From contig JAJFHS010000030.1 of NCBI GenBank assembly GCA_021775475.1, positions 1 to 64,000 of the forward strand: DNA of 64,000 nucleotides. The letters run 5' to 3'. This DNA is from Hyphomicrobiales bacterium (GTDB lineage: Bacteria; Pseudomonadota; Alphaproteobacteria; Rhizobiales; JAJFHR01). Below the pieces are notes generated by a model. The model was not told where the DNA came from. It did not search any database and saw only the letters and a list, made by a program, of their open reading frames with translations. The position numbers and the translations under genes were made by a program. Below, one piece after another: positions 1 through 7,334 of the stretch. Every line of letters starts with the position of its first letter. Position 1 is the first letter of the stretch.

Positions 1-124
1 GGAGAGCTGACTACAATCACACCCGGCCACACTCAAGCTTAAACTGGCTCACACCAAACGAATTTGCAACCTGGTCCAATATGGATCATAACCAGAACAG
101 AACTAACTTATAAATGAGGACAAC

Positions 125-406
125 TTGGGGAGCACGTCACAGGTGTTAGCCTTCCATATGCGCACAGACGACATTTACCGCCAGAACGTCCAGCAAGCAG
201 TTGATAGCATTGATCCCGGCGAAACGCTTGAGATTGATGCAGATGGGCTTGCACGTGCCTTCCCACCAGATAACATTCTCATCAAGAATGCCGGTGACGC
301 CTTCCTGATCGATCAGATAGACCACTGGTGGGGTGGTATAACCTGCGAGTTCATATCTGAGCGCAATGTTTATAAGATTGCCAAACACGAGAAGGGCGAC
401 AATTGA
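125..406 (+). CDS. Hypothetical protein upstream of the thermonuclease
   Basis: I do not recognise this 93-residue protein. The likely start is TTG at 125, with a GAGGA ribosome-binding sequence a few bases upstream; an in-frame ATG at 158 is the alternative. It is acidic and has no signal peptide or membrane segment. Its stop codon overlaps the TTG start of the following thermonuclease gene (TTGA), so the two are probably translationally coupled. The first 124 bases of the window show no gene; they may hold its promoter. It belongs to the mobile element. Confidence 0.55.
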   Translation: MGSTSQVLAFHMRTDDIYRQNVQQAVDSIDPGETLEIDADGLARAFPPDNILIKNAGDAFLIDQIDHWWGGITCEFISERNVYKIAKHEKGDN

Positions 407-1062
407 GATATTTAATCGTCTTTTGTTTCCTTGCTCTCATGGCAACCAGTGCCCAGGCAGCACAGATAACCGGCAAAGCTGATATTGTTGACGGTGATAC
501 AATCAAAATCCTTGGTTTGTCCCTTCGCCTGAGTGCCATTGATGCACCTGAAGCCCTTCAGCAATGTAAAGACAAATCCGGCTCACCATGGAACTGTGGC
601 AGGGCGTCAACACGTGCTTTGGCTGGCCTGCTCAATCAAGGTGAGGTTACATGCTCTGGCGACAAGAAAGACGCATACAAACGCCTTCTGGTGTTCTGTA
701 CAGTCAATGGAATCAACGTCAATCAATGGATGGTGAGTAAGGGCTGGGCCTTTGCCTTCATCAAGTACGATAAACGCTATCAGGGCCAACAAATAAGAGC
801 CGAGAGCAAGCGTGTGGGCATTTGGCGGGGAACGGTTCAAAAACCCTGGGAATGGCGTCGTGGCAAGCTCACAGAGGCTTCAACCGGGAAACAGGGCGAC
901 TGTCTCATCAAAGGCAATATCAATCGGCGCAAGGAACGAATCTATCATATGCCGTTTCATCAGTTCTATGGCCGCACCCGGATAAATGAGGCCAAGGGCG
1001 AGAGATGGTTTTGTACTGAGAATGAGGCTTTGAAAGCGGGTTGGCGGCGGGCGCTGCGGTAG
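403..1062 (+). CDS. Secreted thermonuclease (SNase-like nuclease) with a C-terminal accessory domain
   Basis: This is a calcium-dependent nuclease of the staphylococcal nuclease family, expected to cleave DNA and RNA outside the cytoplasm. Residues 1-19 form a signal peptide ending in AQA. The SNase fold follows: VDGDTI at residues 29-34, then the usual catalytic trio as R42, E50 (in AIDAPE) and R94 (in YKRLLVFC). From about residue 165 there is a small Cys-containing C-terminal region (GDCLIKGNI ... RWFC) seen in many alphaproteobacterial SNase proteins. The start is TTG at 403, overlapping the preceding stop. In this element it could be a cargo or defence nuclease; that role is inference. 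Confidence 0.85.
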   Translation: MRYLIVFCFLALMATSAQAAQITGKADIVDGDTIKILGLSLRLSAIDAPEALQQCKDKSGSPWNCGRASTRALAGLLNQGEVTCSGDKKDAYKRLLVFCTVNGINVNQWMVSKGWAFAFIKYDKRYQGQQIRAESKRVGIWRGTVQKPWEWRRGKLTEASTGKQGDCLIKGNINRRKERIYHMPFHQFYGRTRINEAKGERWFCTENEALKAGWRRALR

Positions 1063-1169
1063 GTGCGGGCATTAAAAAGCGGCCTTTGTAAATGTTTCGG
1101 TAATTTCAACGTAACGATATTTGCCAATTTTAATTGACTTTTAATTTTTGAAAATTATATACTGGATAT

Positions 1170-1225
1170 CCACCCGCTAGGTACGTCCTAGTGGAAAAGC
1201 CGCAGCCTCCGGGGTGCGGTTTTAC
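1170..1225 (+). promoter_or_regulatory. Two tandem hairpins leading into the NYN gene
   Basis: The first hairpin is about 1173-1194, with arms CCGCTAGG and CCTAGTGG around a short TACGT loop and one G:U pair. The second is about 1196-1223: AAAAGCCGCA, a GC-rich loop, then TGCGGTTTTA, so it looks like an intrinsic terminator. It ends only about 20 bases before the NYN start codon. This could be a terminator for the thermonuclease transcript, or a structured leader or small RNA tied to the NYN gene. The 1063-1169 stretch before it is AT-rich with no gene. Confidence 0.55.
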
Positions 1226-1243
1226 TTTATTCGGGGACGTTTT

Positions 1244-1846
1244 GTGTCGAAAGTCATTGTATACATTGACGGATTCAATCTCTATCACGCTATCGATGAC
1301 CTCAATGATAATACCTTAAAATGGCTTAATTTGTGGGCTTTGTCCGAATCGTTTTTAAGCCCAAATCAAAATCTCATTGCCGTAAAATATTTCTCCGCAT
1401 ACCCAACATGGCGTCCTGCCGCTTATAAACGACATCGGACTTATATCTCAGCGTTGGAAAGTACTGGCGTAACACCCATCCTCGGACGATTTAAAAAGAA
1501 ATCTGTTTTATGCCGGGCTGATTGTCGGCAACAATTCATCACGCATGAAGAAAAAGAAACAGACGTTAATATTGGAGCGCATTTAGTCGCAGATACCATT
1601 CGCGAACGTTTTGACATCGCATTTGTGATTTCGGCGGATACCGATATATTGGCCGCTGTTAAGCTGGCCAAATCAGAATCACCCCACAATGGCATACATA
1701 TGGTTGCTCCGCCTGGTAGAATGCAACGCGCTCGGGCAATGAGACATAAATTCGAAATTAAACCCAAGCGATTGCGCGGCTATCTCTTGCCAAGGAAAAT
1801 AGAACTCGCCAATGGTAAAACCATACTAAAACCCGACGCCTACTAA
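1244..1846 (+). CDS. NYN domain protein (LabA/DUF88-like, PIN-fold RNase family)
   Basis: NYN proteins have a PIN-like nuclease fold and are predicted metal-dependent RNases. The protein (200 residues from this start) opens with the family signature YIDGFNLYH, giving D9 and N12. Later acidic residues fit the site: D107 in EKETDVN, and D132 and D134 in ISADTDI. The GTG at 1244 is chosen because GGGGA lies 6-8 bases upstream and the family motif begins right after it; an in-frame GTG at 1214 would place the start inside a hairpin. It stands alone between the thermonuclease and a leftward gene. The strong hairpins just upstream are notable. Toxin or phage-defence roles are possible but not shown. 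Confidence 0.8.
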   Translation: MSKVIVYIDGFNLYHAIDDLNDNTLKWLNLWALSESFLSPNQNLIAVKYFSAYPTWRPAAYKRHRTYISALESTGVTPILGRFKKKSVLCRADCRQQFITHEEKETDVNIGAHLVADTIRERFDIAFVISADTDILAAVKLAKSESPHNGIHMVAPPGRMQRARAMRHKFEIKPKRLRGYLLPRKIELANGKTILKPDAY

Positions 1847-1864
1847 TCGGTGGTGGTAATCCAT

Positions 1865-2212
1865 TCAATGCAGCGTATCGCCTTCAACATGCTCAGTTTT
1901 CATCCCAAATCGTTCAACATTATATGGCTCTGCCAGCCAGACGTCCTGGGCCTCTTTTCCCGCTTCTGATGTTGCTGTGAGTTCAACAATCACCTGTTCA
2001 AGGGCCTCTGCCATAACAACCGCCAACACCACTGCTTCTCCTGTTTTCTGTTCGCTGTGCATCAGGTTAAACCATTCGCGAATTGCTAAAATGAGCATTA
2101 CGTCACTTGAAGGAATATCTGGGCAATCATCCTCTTGTTCCCCGGTGGCAACCTCTGGCTTGCTTTCAGTGTGATTTGCAATCTTTCGCAAAAACGCCCA
2201 TATTGAGCCCAT
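1865..2212 (-). CDS. Hypothetical protein of the mobile element
   Basis: Unrecognised, about 115 residues from the ATG at 2212. An upstream in-frame ATG at 2293 would add 27 residues, but those lie antisense to the well-formed start of the neighbouring membrane gene. Codon use across 1865-2212 looks coding. The protein is acidic and mostly helical in appearance, with a hydrophobic central stretch (VVLAVVMAEALEQVIVEL). Its start codon overlaps the rightward gene's start (CATG). No function can be assigned. Confidence 0.45.
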   Translation of the reverse strand: MGSIWAFLRKIANHTESKPEVATGEQEDDCPDIPSSDVMLILAIREWFNLMHSEQKTGEAVVLAVVMAEALEQVIVELTATSEAGKEAQDVWLAEPYNVERFGMKTEHVEGDTLH

Positions 2213-2582
2213 GTTCAAAGACGCCATCAAAGTTTTGTACTTCGCGGTAATGATCGGCCTGCTGGCGGCGCTCTTTTTCAATATTGATAACATCGCGTCC
2301 GGTTTCGCCTCCTACGTGAGAACAACCTGGGTTGCTGATTCATTGTTTTATATCTTTGGCCTGATACCTGTGGTTGGTGTGTTGGGGTATGGCATCGGTG
2401 TAATTATCCTCAAGGTTGAAAAGCTGATTGGTATTAGCGAGCTTTTTGAAGACGACGATTTGCCTCAAACGTCGCCAGATGTTCCGCAAGCTGCTGGGTT
2501 TGACTCTGAGGAATACGGGTTCGGGCCTGTGATTGACGGGCAAGCAACCGAAGTATTTTCTCACGATCAGCGCCGGACGTAA
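2211..2582 (+). CDS. Small predicted membrane protein of the mobile element
   Basis: Unrecognised, 123 residues. Residues 8-25 and 46-68 look like two transmembrane segments, the second glycine-rich (GLIPVVGVLGYGIGVIIL). The tail is acidic (FEDDDL). Codon use in the first 80 codons looks coding. The last 150 bases lie antisense to the 3' end of the leftward gene at 2434-3243, and I see no clear ribosome-binding site. Either the genes overlap convergently, or the C-terminal part is unreliable. Small two-segment membrane proteins are common in phages, but no assignment is possible. Confidence 0.45.
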   Translation: MFKDAIKVLYFAVMIGLLAALFFNIDNIASGFASYVRTTWVADSLFYIFGLIPVVGVLGYGIGVIILKVEKLIGISELFEDDDLPQTSPDVPQAAGFDSEEYGFGPVIDGQATEVFSHDQRRT

Positions 2583-3243
2583 CCAGCGCTTCTGCTACGG
2601 CCAGATTTTGCCTTTGTGAACCCTTGCCCAATATGGCACTAAATCCACTATTGGCTACATCCATTCCGGCACCTATTGCTGCACCTTTGGGGCCACCGGC
2701 TGCCAATCCTGTTGCGGTACGGCTCATCAGGGCCTTGGCAACAAGACTGCCCTTGTCCAGCCGCTCACCAGCCGCAAGGCGCTCTGCTGTGGTGCTGTTG
2801 AACACAACGCGGTTGGTTGTGTCAGAAAAGCCTCTCTCGCTCTCCAACACGTCAAGCAAGGGCTGTGAGGAATCACCAAATATGGCCTTGAACTTATCTT
2901 TGCCAACCGTCTTGGCGTTAAACTCACGATTGCCCGCCAAGGCTGCGTTGGAACTGCGATCAACCATATCCTGAGTGGCTACCCTTGCCCCGTGGCGATA
3001 GGATTCTATCTCAGCTTCACTTGCGTTTTTCAGGAAGTCCTTCACCTCATCAACATGGGTGCCGCTCTTGAATGCACCACGGCCAGCATCAAAGGCATCA
3101 AGCACCGAACTGTCATCACCAAACACTTTTCTGGCCTGGGCAAAGTCCGGGCTTGCCTTATCGGCAATATCCAGCAAACCACGTTTCAGGTTGCCTATGG
3201 GTTTGGCACCCGATCTAAGCGCGAATTCTGAAAGTGTGGTCAT
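2434..3243 (-). CDS. Phage-like protein, possibly a virion or DNA-ejection component
   Basis: 269 residues, last gene of a four-gene leftward operon; its ATG overlaps the stop of the TOPRIM gene (ATGA). The N-terminal half is charged and helical. Residues about 170-215 are rich in Ala and Gly (LAAGGPKGAAIGAGMDVANSG), with the look of a membrane-interacting helix, followed by a helical Arg/Gln-rich tail. That combination resembles parts of long internal virion proteins of phages. This is a resemblance of composition and context, not a recognised domain. Confidence 0.6.
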   Translation of the reverse strand: MTTLSEFALRSGAKPIGNLKRGLLDIADKASPDFAQARKVFGDDSSVLDAFDAGRGAFKSGTHVDEVKDFLKNASEAEIESYRHGARVATQDMVDRSSNAALAGNREFNAKTVGKDKFKAIFGDSSQPLLDVLESERGFSDTTNRVVFNSTTAERLAAGERLDKGSLVAKALMSRTATGLAAGGPKGAAIGAGMDVANSGFSAILGKGSQRQNLAVAEALVTSGADREKILRLLARQSQARTRIPQSQTQQLAEHLATFEANRRLQKAR

Positions 3244-4208
3244 GCTTCACCTCCATCGAAATGAAGATCAGCAACGGCACTTATCGCCTGTTCGCGCTCG
3301 ATTTCCTCTTGCTCAACGGCATCGTCAAAAGCATCCATATCAACCTCTGCCTCAACCGCAACTCGTACAAGTCTTTGCAACTCATCGGGTGCCAGGGCTT
3401 CAGCTTCACATGTTGCAATGGGGTTTCCATTTAGTCCGGGATACCAGTCCTTGCAGGCATCAGCCGTCTTGATAGTGCCGGTCAGAAGATTGAACTGCGT
3501 CACATGTTCTTCAAGGATGGTGACACGCTTGCAATCGAATGCTGGCGGCTCAACACCATCCATGTGGCAACCGTCAATCACCATCTGGCGCACATCGAAA
3601 TATATGGAATAGAAAATTGATATTCCGCTGGGATCGAAATCGCCGCAATGCAGGATTACGGTATCCTTATCGGTGCAAAGTCCAGCAAGCCCACGTTTCG
3701 CGGTTACGCTATCCATGCCACCACATGAGCGGACTATTGCCGGGTAATCACCAACAGCATCGACGATCTGCGGGATCATGCCTGCCGCTTCACAGAGGAC
3801 GATTATCTGCTTGGACTGGCCCAGCCTTTTGCTACGGCTGTACCATTCTGCATCCTGCAGAACAGACGCCTTGAATTGTTCAAGCCCACTATAGCCACCA
3901 CCGCAAGAACGCTCGGTGACGCCATCATCACGAATAGCATCCCAGCTTATGATACCGGCACGGCGCGCGCGGGAAAGGATTGTTGATAGCTTCTGGTAAA
4001 ATGCATCAGACTTTGGGTAATCGTCATGGGTGGCAACCAGGCGATAATAAATCTGCCTGAGCGTCAGGGGTAGATTATCCGCATATGTGTCCAGCACCTC
4101 CTGAATGTGCTCAAGAATACGCTGTGTTGCCTTGCGGGGTTGGTACGGCAAGAAACCAAGAATATTGGGCCTATAGAATATGGGTTGTTCAGTCGGCATG
4201 GTATTCAC
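3240..4208 (-). CDS. Spo11/topoisomerase VI subunit A-like protein with TOPRIM domain
   Basis: 322 residues. Two halves of a TopoVI-A-like protein can be seen. Residues 48-57 read LTLRQIYYRL, matching the catalytic-tyrosine motif of the winged-helix 5Y-CAP domain (Tyr 54 or 55). The TOPRIM domain follows, with the acidic residue in LCEAAGM (E140) and the DxD pair in HCGDFDPSG (D190, D192). Canonical TopoVI-A and Spo11 make double-strand breaks through a 5'-phosphotyrosine link; small A-subunit-like proteins occur on mobile elements. No GHKL ATPase (B subunit) gene is visible nearby. It overlaps its upstream neighbour by 20 bases and its downstream neighbour by 4. A role in element replication, recombination or DNA breakage is inference. 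Confidence 0.75.
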   Translation of the reverse strand: MNTMPTEQPIFYRPNILGFLPYQPRKATQRILEHIQEVLDTYADNLPLTLRQIYYRLVATHDDYPKSDAFYQKLSTILSRARRAGIISWDAIRDDGVTERSCGGGYSGLEQFKASVLQDAEWYSRSKRLGQSKQIIVLCEAAGMIPQIVDAVGDYPAIVRSCGGMDSVTAKRGLAGLCTDKDTVILHCGDFDPSGISIFYSIYFDVRQMVIDGCHMDGVEPPAFDCKRVTILEEHVTQFNLLTGTIKTADACKDWYPGLNGNPIATCEAEALAPDELQRLVRVAVEAEVDMDAFDDAVEQEEIEREQAISAVADLHFDGGEA

Positions 4209-4530
4209 CTCCTGATTGATTCAGAAGGAAGGCGACGTGTTTTTCACGCCCACGGGCTATGGTGAGCTCATACCATTTTGAGTCAGTGGGTGTTGCTTGA
4301 TAATCCCTAAGTGCCTTGTTCTTGTGGGATCGTGCCAGTAGCAAGGCGGTGCCGGGAATGATACCAAGAATTGCATTGCGTTTAGATGTGGGGTTTCGTA
4401 TTGTCATGTTATTCAAAGCCCTTTCATAGGGGGTTGGATTTGCGAATGTGAAGCGCAAGATTTCTACGAGCCAACCGGGTTGCCGCCTGGTTGGCTTTTT
4501 CTTTTGGGCGGGGGTGAAATGGCCGGGCAT
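4189..4530 (-). CDS. Hypothetical protein between the excisionase-like and TOPRIM genes
   Basis: Unrecognised basic protein of 113 residues with a Lys/Arg-rich N-terminus (AQKKKPTRRQPG) and one hydrophobic stretch (AILGIIPGTALLLA, about residues 53-66). Its ATG directly follows the TAA of the upstream HTH gene (TAAATG), and its end overlaps the TOPRIM gene by 20 bases. Such tight coupling suggests it works with the TOPRIM protein, but no motif supports a specific role. Confidence 0.6.
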   Translation of the reverse strand: MPGHFTPAQKKKPTRRQPGWLVEILRFTFANPTPYERALNNMTIRNPTSKRNAILGIIPGTALLLARSHKNKALRDYQATPTDSKWYELTIARGREKHVAFLLNQSGGEYHAD

Positions 4531-4782
4531 TTATGCGGCCACCTCTTCTGAGGTTGAACTGACCTTGCGGCCATCCAGCCAGTCCAGCACGTCGCCCCAC
4601 TGGTAGAGAACACCTCGCGGGCCAGTTTTAATGAAACGTGGGCCTTTTCCAGCGGTACGCCAATTATCAAGAGTGCGGGGAGATTTGTTTAATTGCCTAC
4701 CCAGGTCTTTAACCGGCAGCAATGCATCCCTACTGGTAGGGGCAGTTGGTCTTTCAGCTTTAATGATTGAATTGTTTATCAT
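4531..4782 (-). CDS. Excisionase-like helix-turn-helix protein (MerR/AlpA-type)
   Basis: A small 83-residue DNA-binding protein. Residues 22-70 fit the MerR-like HTH of excisionases and AlpA regulators: LPVKDLGRQLNKSPRTLDNWR, then GPRFIKTGPRGVLYQWGDVLDWL. Such proteins direct excision with the integrase or control early element genes. It is the first gene of the leftward operon 4782-2434. A half-site of an 11-bp inverted repeat lies only 7 bases upstream of its start codon, suggesting autoregulation or repression at that site. Confidence 0.75.
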   Translation of the reverse strand: MINNSIIKAERPTAPTSRDALLPVKDLGRQLNKSPRTLDNWRTAGKGPRFIKTGPRGVLYQWGDVLDWLDGRKVSSTSEEVAA

Positions 4783-4788
4783 TGTGCC

Positions 4789-4905
4789 TTTGTCCTCATA
4801 TTAGGCAAGCGCTTGAGTGCGATTGCATGAGGACAAATGTAGTAAGCGGTGCCAGGTTAAGTTATGGGACAAATGCAGTGCTTTATTTAGTTTCGCATTT
4901 GTCCC
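4789..4905. promoter_or_regulatory. Operator-like region with two pairs of perfect 11-bp inverted repeats
   Basis: Four copies of a GGACAAATG-type motif lie in the gap between the HTH gene and the 265-residue gene. Pair 1 is TTTGTCCTCAT (4789-4799) with ATGAGGACAAA (4827-4837). Pair 2 is GGGACAAATGC (4866-4876) with GCATTTGTCCC (4895-4905). Both pairs are perfect inverted repeats sharing the core GGACAAA. This arrangement suits binding sites of an element repressor or excisionase, or an origin-like repeat cluster. Confidence 0.65.
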
Positions 4906-4925
4906 TATACCAGAATTGGCGGTTT

Positions 4926-5723
4926 TTAAGACTTTTGGAGGCTTCTCTTCATTTGTTTTGCCAGTGAAGACTCAGAATTTAATTGTTCATGCTTGAGGTT
5001 ATTTGGGAATTTACCGTGCAATACAGACAGCATTTTTACCAATGGGCCCGGCTCTTCACCGCTACCTGAATATAGCGAACGTGGAGAACCGCGCCGTTTT
5101 GCCCACGCATGTAATTTTAGTTGTAATATTTTAAATGCGGAGCCTCTCACAAAACCTTGAAGGTGGCCTACTTGCAGGTTTTTTGCCTTCCCCTCCTTGA
5201 TAAGGGAAAGTGTCGACGCTATCCTAATGCCGATTTCTGTCAAAATGCGATCATTCAGCACAAGCGATAAATTGTTATCCTCAAGGAAGTTTTCCATATC
5301 TTCAGGCAACTCGGTTTCAGTTCGCAGTTCAGAAGTTGAAATCCTAATCGGCATCAATTCAATCTGCTCGCCAAATCTATGTTCAAATTCAAGCTGAGCA
5401 TCTGACAAATCCATTCGGTTGATCGTGTCGGTTGGATTTAAAAGCATCATCACGCCGCTTTGGGTGAGGTGAACAAATCCATCGACCTTTTTTCCTACTT
5501 TCCCTGCAACTGTTCTTACTTCACTTTCTGTGGCGGCGGATTTCTCCCCGGCAACCCCTACAAAATACGTATTGCAATATCGAGTGATATTTGAGCGCGC
5601 ACCTGGGCTTAGTCCTTGGCCGTAAGCTTTTTCAAGGGCCTGCCAATCTGTTTTGGACAATTCCAGTTTAGGAATTGGGCTGCGCTCTGTCGCCCATTGC
5701 AATCTCTCACCGAAATTAGGCAT
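4926..5723 (-). CDS. Hypothetical protein downstream of the integrase
   Basis: 265 residues, unrecognised. It starts 12 bases after the integrase stop codon and on the same strand, so it is probably cotranscribed with the integrase. It is soluble, with no signal peptide, a central acidic helical part (around ELPEDMENFLEDNN, residues 138-151) and a basic C-terminal third (HAWAKRRGSPRS). Proteins of this size beside integrases are often control or immunity factors; nothing in the sequence shows which applies here. Confidence 0.65.
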   Translation of the reverse strand: MPNFGERLQWATERSPIPKLELSKTDWQALEKAYGQGLSPGARSNITRYCNTYFVGVAGEKSAATESEVRTVAGKVGKKVDGFVHLTQSGVMMLLNPTDTINRMDLSDAQLEFEHRFGEQIELMPIRISTSELRTETELPEDMENFLEDNNLSLVLNDRILTEIGIRIASTLSLIKEGKAKNLQVGHLQGFVRGSAFKILQLKLHAWAKRRGSPRSLYSGSGEEPGPLVKMLSVLHGKFPNNLKHEQLNSESSLAKQMKRSLQKS

Positions 5724-5735
5724 AAAACATCTCCA

Positions 5736-6932
5736 CTATACGCCTTTTTTCAACTGAACTATTTCAGCCTTCTTACCGCGCATCATGGCGGCTATTTTCT
5801 GGCCAACTTCTTCATTGGCTTGTTTGATTGGATCTTCTGCAAGATGAGAATATCTTTCGGTCGTTGCTATCTGGGTGTGACCAAGTAATTTACCGACAAT
5901 CTGCAATGTAGCGCCACCAGATGCAGCGACACTTGCAAAACTGTGTCTAAGGTCATGTACGCGCACGTTTTCTATCCCTGCGGCGGCGCAAATGCGTTTC
6001 CAGGGTTTGTGCAGGTTCACCAAATGTGCACCGTCATTTTTGCCAACAATAACATGTGGGTTTCCAGCAAGCCGGGGAATAGTAGAAAGCACTTCCAATG
6101 CGGGTGCGGAAAGCTGCACCATTTTCTTACCGGTTTTCGAATCCGGCAAAAGTAACCTTGCGCCTTCGAAGTCTATATATTCCCATTGTAATGAAAGAAT
6201 TTCACTCTTGCGCGCGCCTGAAAATATCAAAAGCCGAATAGCTGCAATTGCAAAAAAGTTGATTTCTTTGCTTTTTAGCAAGCCTTCAAAGGCCTGGCCA
6301 AGATTGCCTAGCTCATCAGCGGATAAAAATCTGTCGTGTTGCTTTTCTTTAAATTTCCGAATGCCTTTGGCCGGGTTGGTGCCACGTTCTCTGAGCCCTA
6401 CAAGTTCTGCCCATGAAAACATTGCCGACAAGACAGCCACAGTCCTATTGGCTTGATAAGGATGGTCGCGCAACTTGTGGTGCAATGCTGCAACATCAGC
6501 AAAGGAAACATGCCTTGCTTTAAGTTTGCCTATTATAGGGTTGGCTAGCCTGCGTAGGCATCCTTCATATTGAGTTTGTGTCGCCGGTTTCTTTTTAGAA
6601 AATATTTCTTCTGTCAGGTAGCGTTCAATCAGCATCTGAACGTCAGGTTCTTTGCTGGCACCATCTCTTTTTGTGGCGGGATCTTTGCCCTGCCCTATTT
6701 CCGCTAATATCGATAAAGCTTCTGCTCGTGCGGTTGCCGGATTCCATGGAGCACCATGCTTGCCAATTGTAAACCAACGTTGTCGACCTGCAATTCGTGT
6801 CTTTAATGAATACGTCTTGCTCTGGCGCTGGCACCTGATAGCAAACCCTGCAATGTCGGTATCCCAGACTGTTTGACCGGGTGGTACAGCATCAACAATT
6901 CGTTTGGTAATTTTAGCTTTTCTACTGGCCAT
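5736..6932 (-). CDS. Tyrosine-type site-specific integrase
   Basis: This enzyme catalyses integration and excision of the element at the tRNA-Thr 3' end. The N-terminal arm-binding domain of the DUF4102 type covers about residues 1-85, a core-binding SAM-like domain about 95-180, and the catalytic domain about 200-380. Catalytic residues are visible: R241 (SGARKSEI), H326 and R329 (HDLRHS), H352 (LGHTQ) and the nucleophile Y361 (TERYSHL). Length (398) is normal for P4-type integrases. It lies about 145 bases from the attachment fragment. An 8-bp inverted repeat (TGGTTGCT 6933-6940 / AGCAACCA 6963-6970) spans its start and could be an operator or arm site. Confidence 0.93.
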   Translation of the reverse strand: MASRKAKITKRIVDAVPPGQTVWDTDIAGFAIRCQRQSKTYSLKTRIAGRQRWFTIGKHGAPWNPATARAEALSILAEIGQGKDPATKRDGASKEPDVQMLIERYLTEEIFSKKKPATQTQYEGCLRRLANPIIGKLKARHVSFADVAALHHKLRDHPYQANRTVAVLSAMFSWAELVGLRERGTNPAKGIRKFKEKQHDRFLSADELGNLGQAFEGLLKSKEINFFAIAAIRLLIFSGARKSEILSLQWEYIDFEGARLLLPDSKTGKKMVQLSAPALEVLSTIPRLAGNPHVIVGKNDGAHLVNLHKPWKRICAAAGIENVRVHDLRHSFASVAASGGATLQIVGKLLGHTQIATTERYSHLAEDPIKQANEEVGQKIAAMMRGKKAEIVQLKKGV

Positions 6933-7075
6933 TGGTTGCTCATCCTAATCTAGCTACCATATAGCAACCAATATATTGTGAACTAGAATGAAGTCAAGTG
7001 AACCTAAACGTCAATACACAAGGCAAAACTGTATGTTAAGTGCAGTTGAATGAATATAGATGTATGGGAGGACTG

Positions 7076-7123
7076 TGATTTGTAATCAGAGGGTCGGGAG
7101 TTCGAGTCTCTCAGCCGGCACCA
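7076..7123 (+). other. attR: 3' fragment of tRNA-Thr(TGT)
   Basis: The sequence matches the anticodon loop through CCA of a threonine tRNA. The loop is 7079-7085 with anticodon TGT at 7081-7083, the T arm is GGGAG-TTCGAGT-CTCTC at 7096-7112, the acceptor 3' strand is AGCCGGC and CCA ends at 7123. The 5' half is absent: no GCCGGCT acceptor strand lies upstream, and the 5' anticodon strand has a mismatch at pair 28:42. It is therefore not a functional tRNA but the displaced 3' end left by integration, marking the right boundary of the element. The 7124-7372 stretch after it holds no gene I can support. Confidence 0.85.
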
Positions 7124-7334
7124 GTTTTTCCCAAGCAAACCAAACAGTTAAAACCACACCCCTGATTGATGCTTTGACACGGTTTGGAACCGGTTTGAAA
7201 AGCCTGTTCATTTTGCGTTCTTCCAACCTGCTTACACATACTCAAAGGGTAAATTTACACTTGCGGAAAATTTGAGCCCTTAAGCGCTAAATCCTCTCAA
7301 CCGGGCAATAGAAAATTCAATTGCACGAAGGCAG

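Larger units (their letters stand above)
1..7123. mobile_element. Right-hand part of an integrative element (prophage, satellite or genomic island) inserted in a tRNA-Thr gene
   Basis: The region starts inside the element and ends at a duplicated tRNA 3' fragment. It contains a tyrosine integrase, an excisionase-like HTH protein, a phage-like protein and several unknown genes in tight operons. None of its genes has an obvious housekeeping role, whereas the genes right of the tRNA fragment are ordinary chromosomal metabolic genes. The left boundary, and the intact tRNA expected there, are outside the window. No capsid, terminase or conjugation genes are visible, so I cannot tell a prophage from a phage satellite or island. 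Confidence 0.8.

Noticed and set aside
7060-7123. Complete tRNA gene
   Set aside because: The acceptor 5' strand and D arm are absent and the anticodon stem has a mismatch, so only the 3' part is tRNA-derived.
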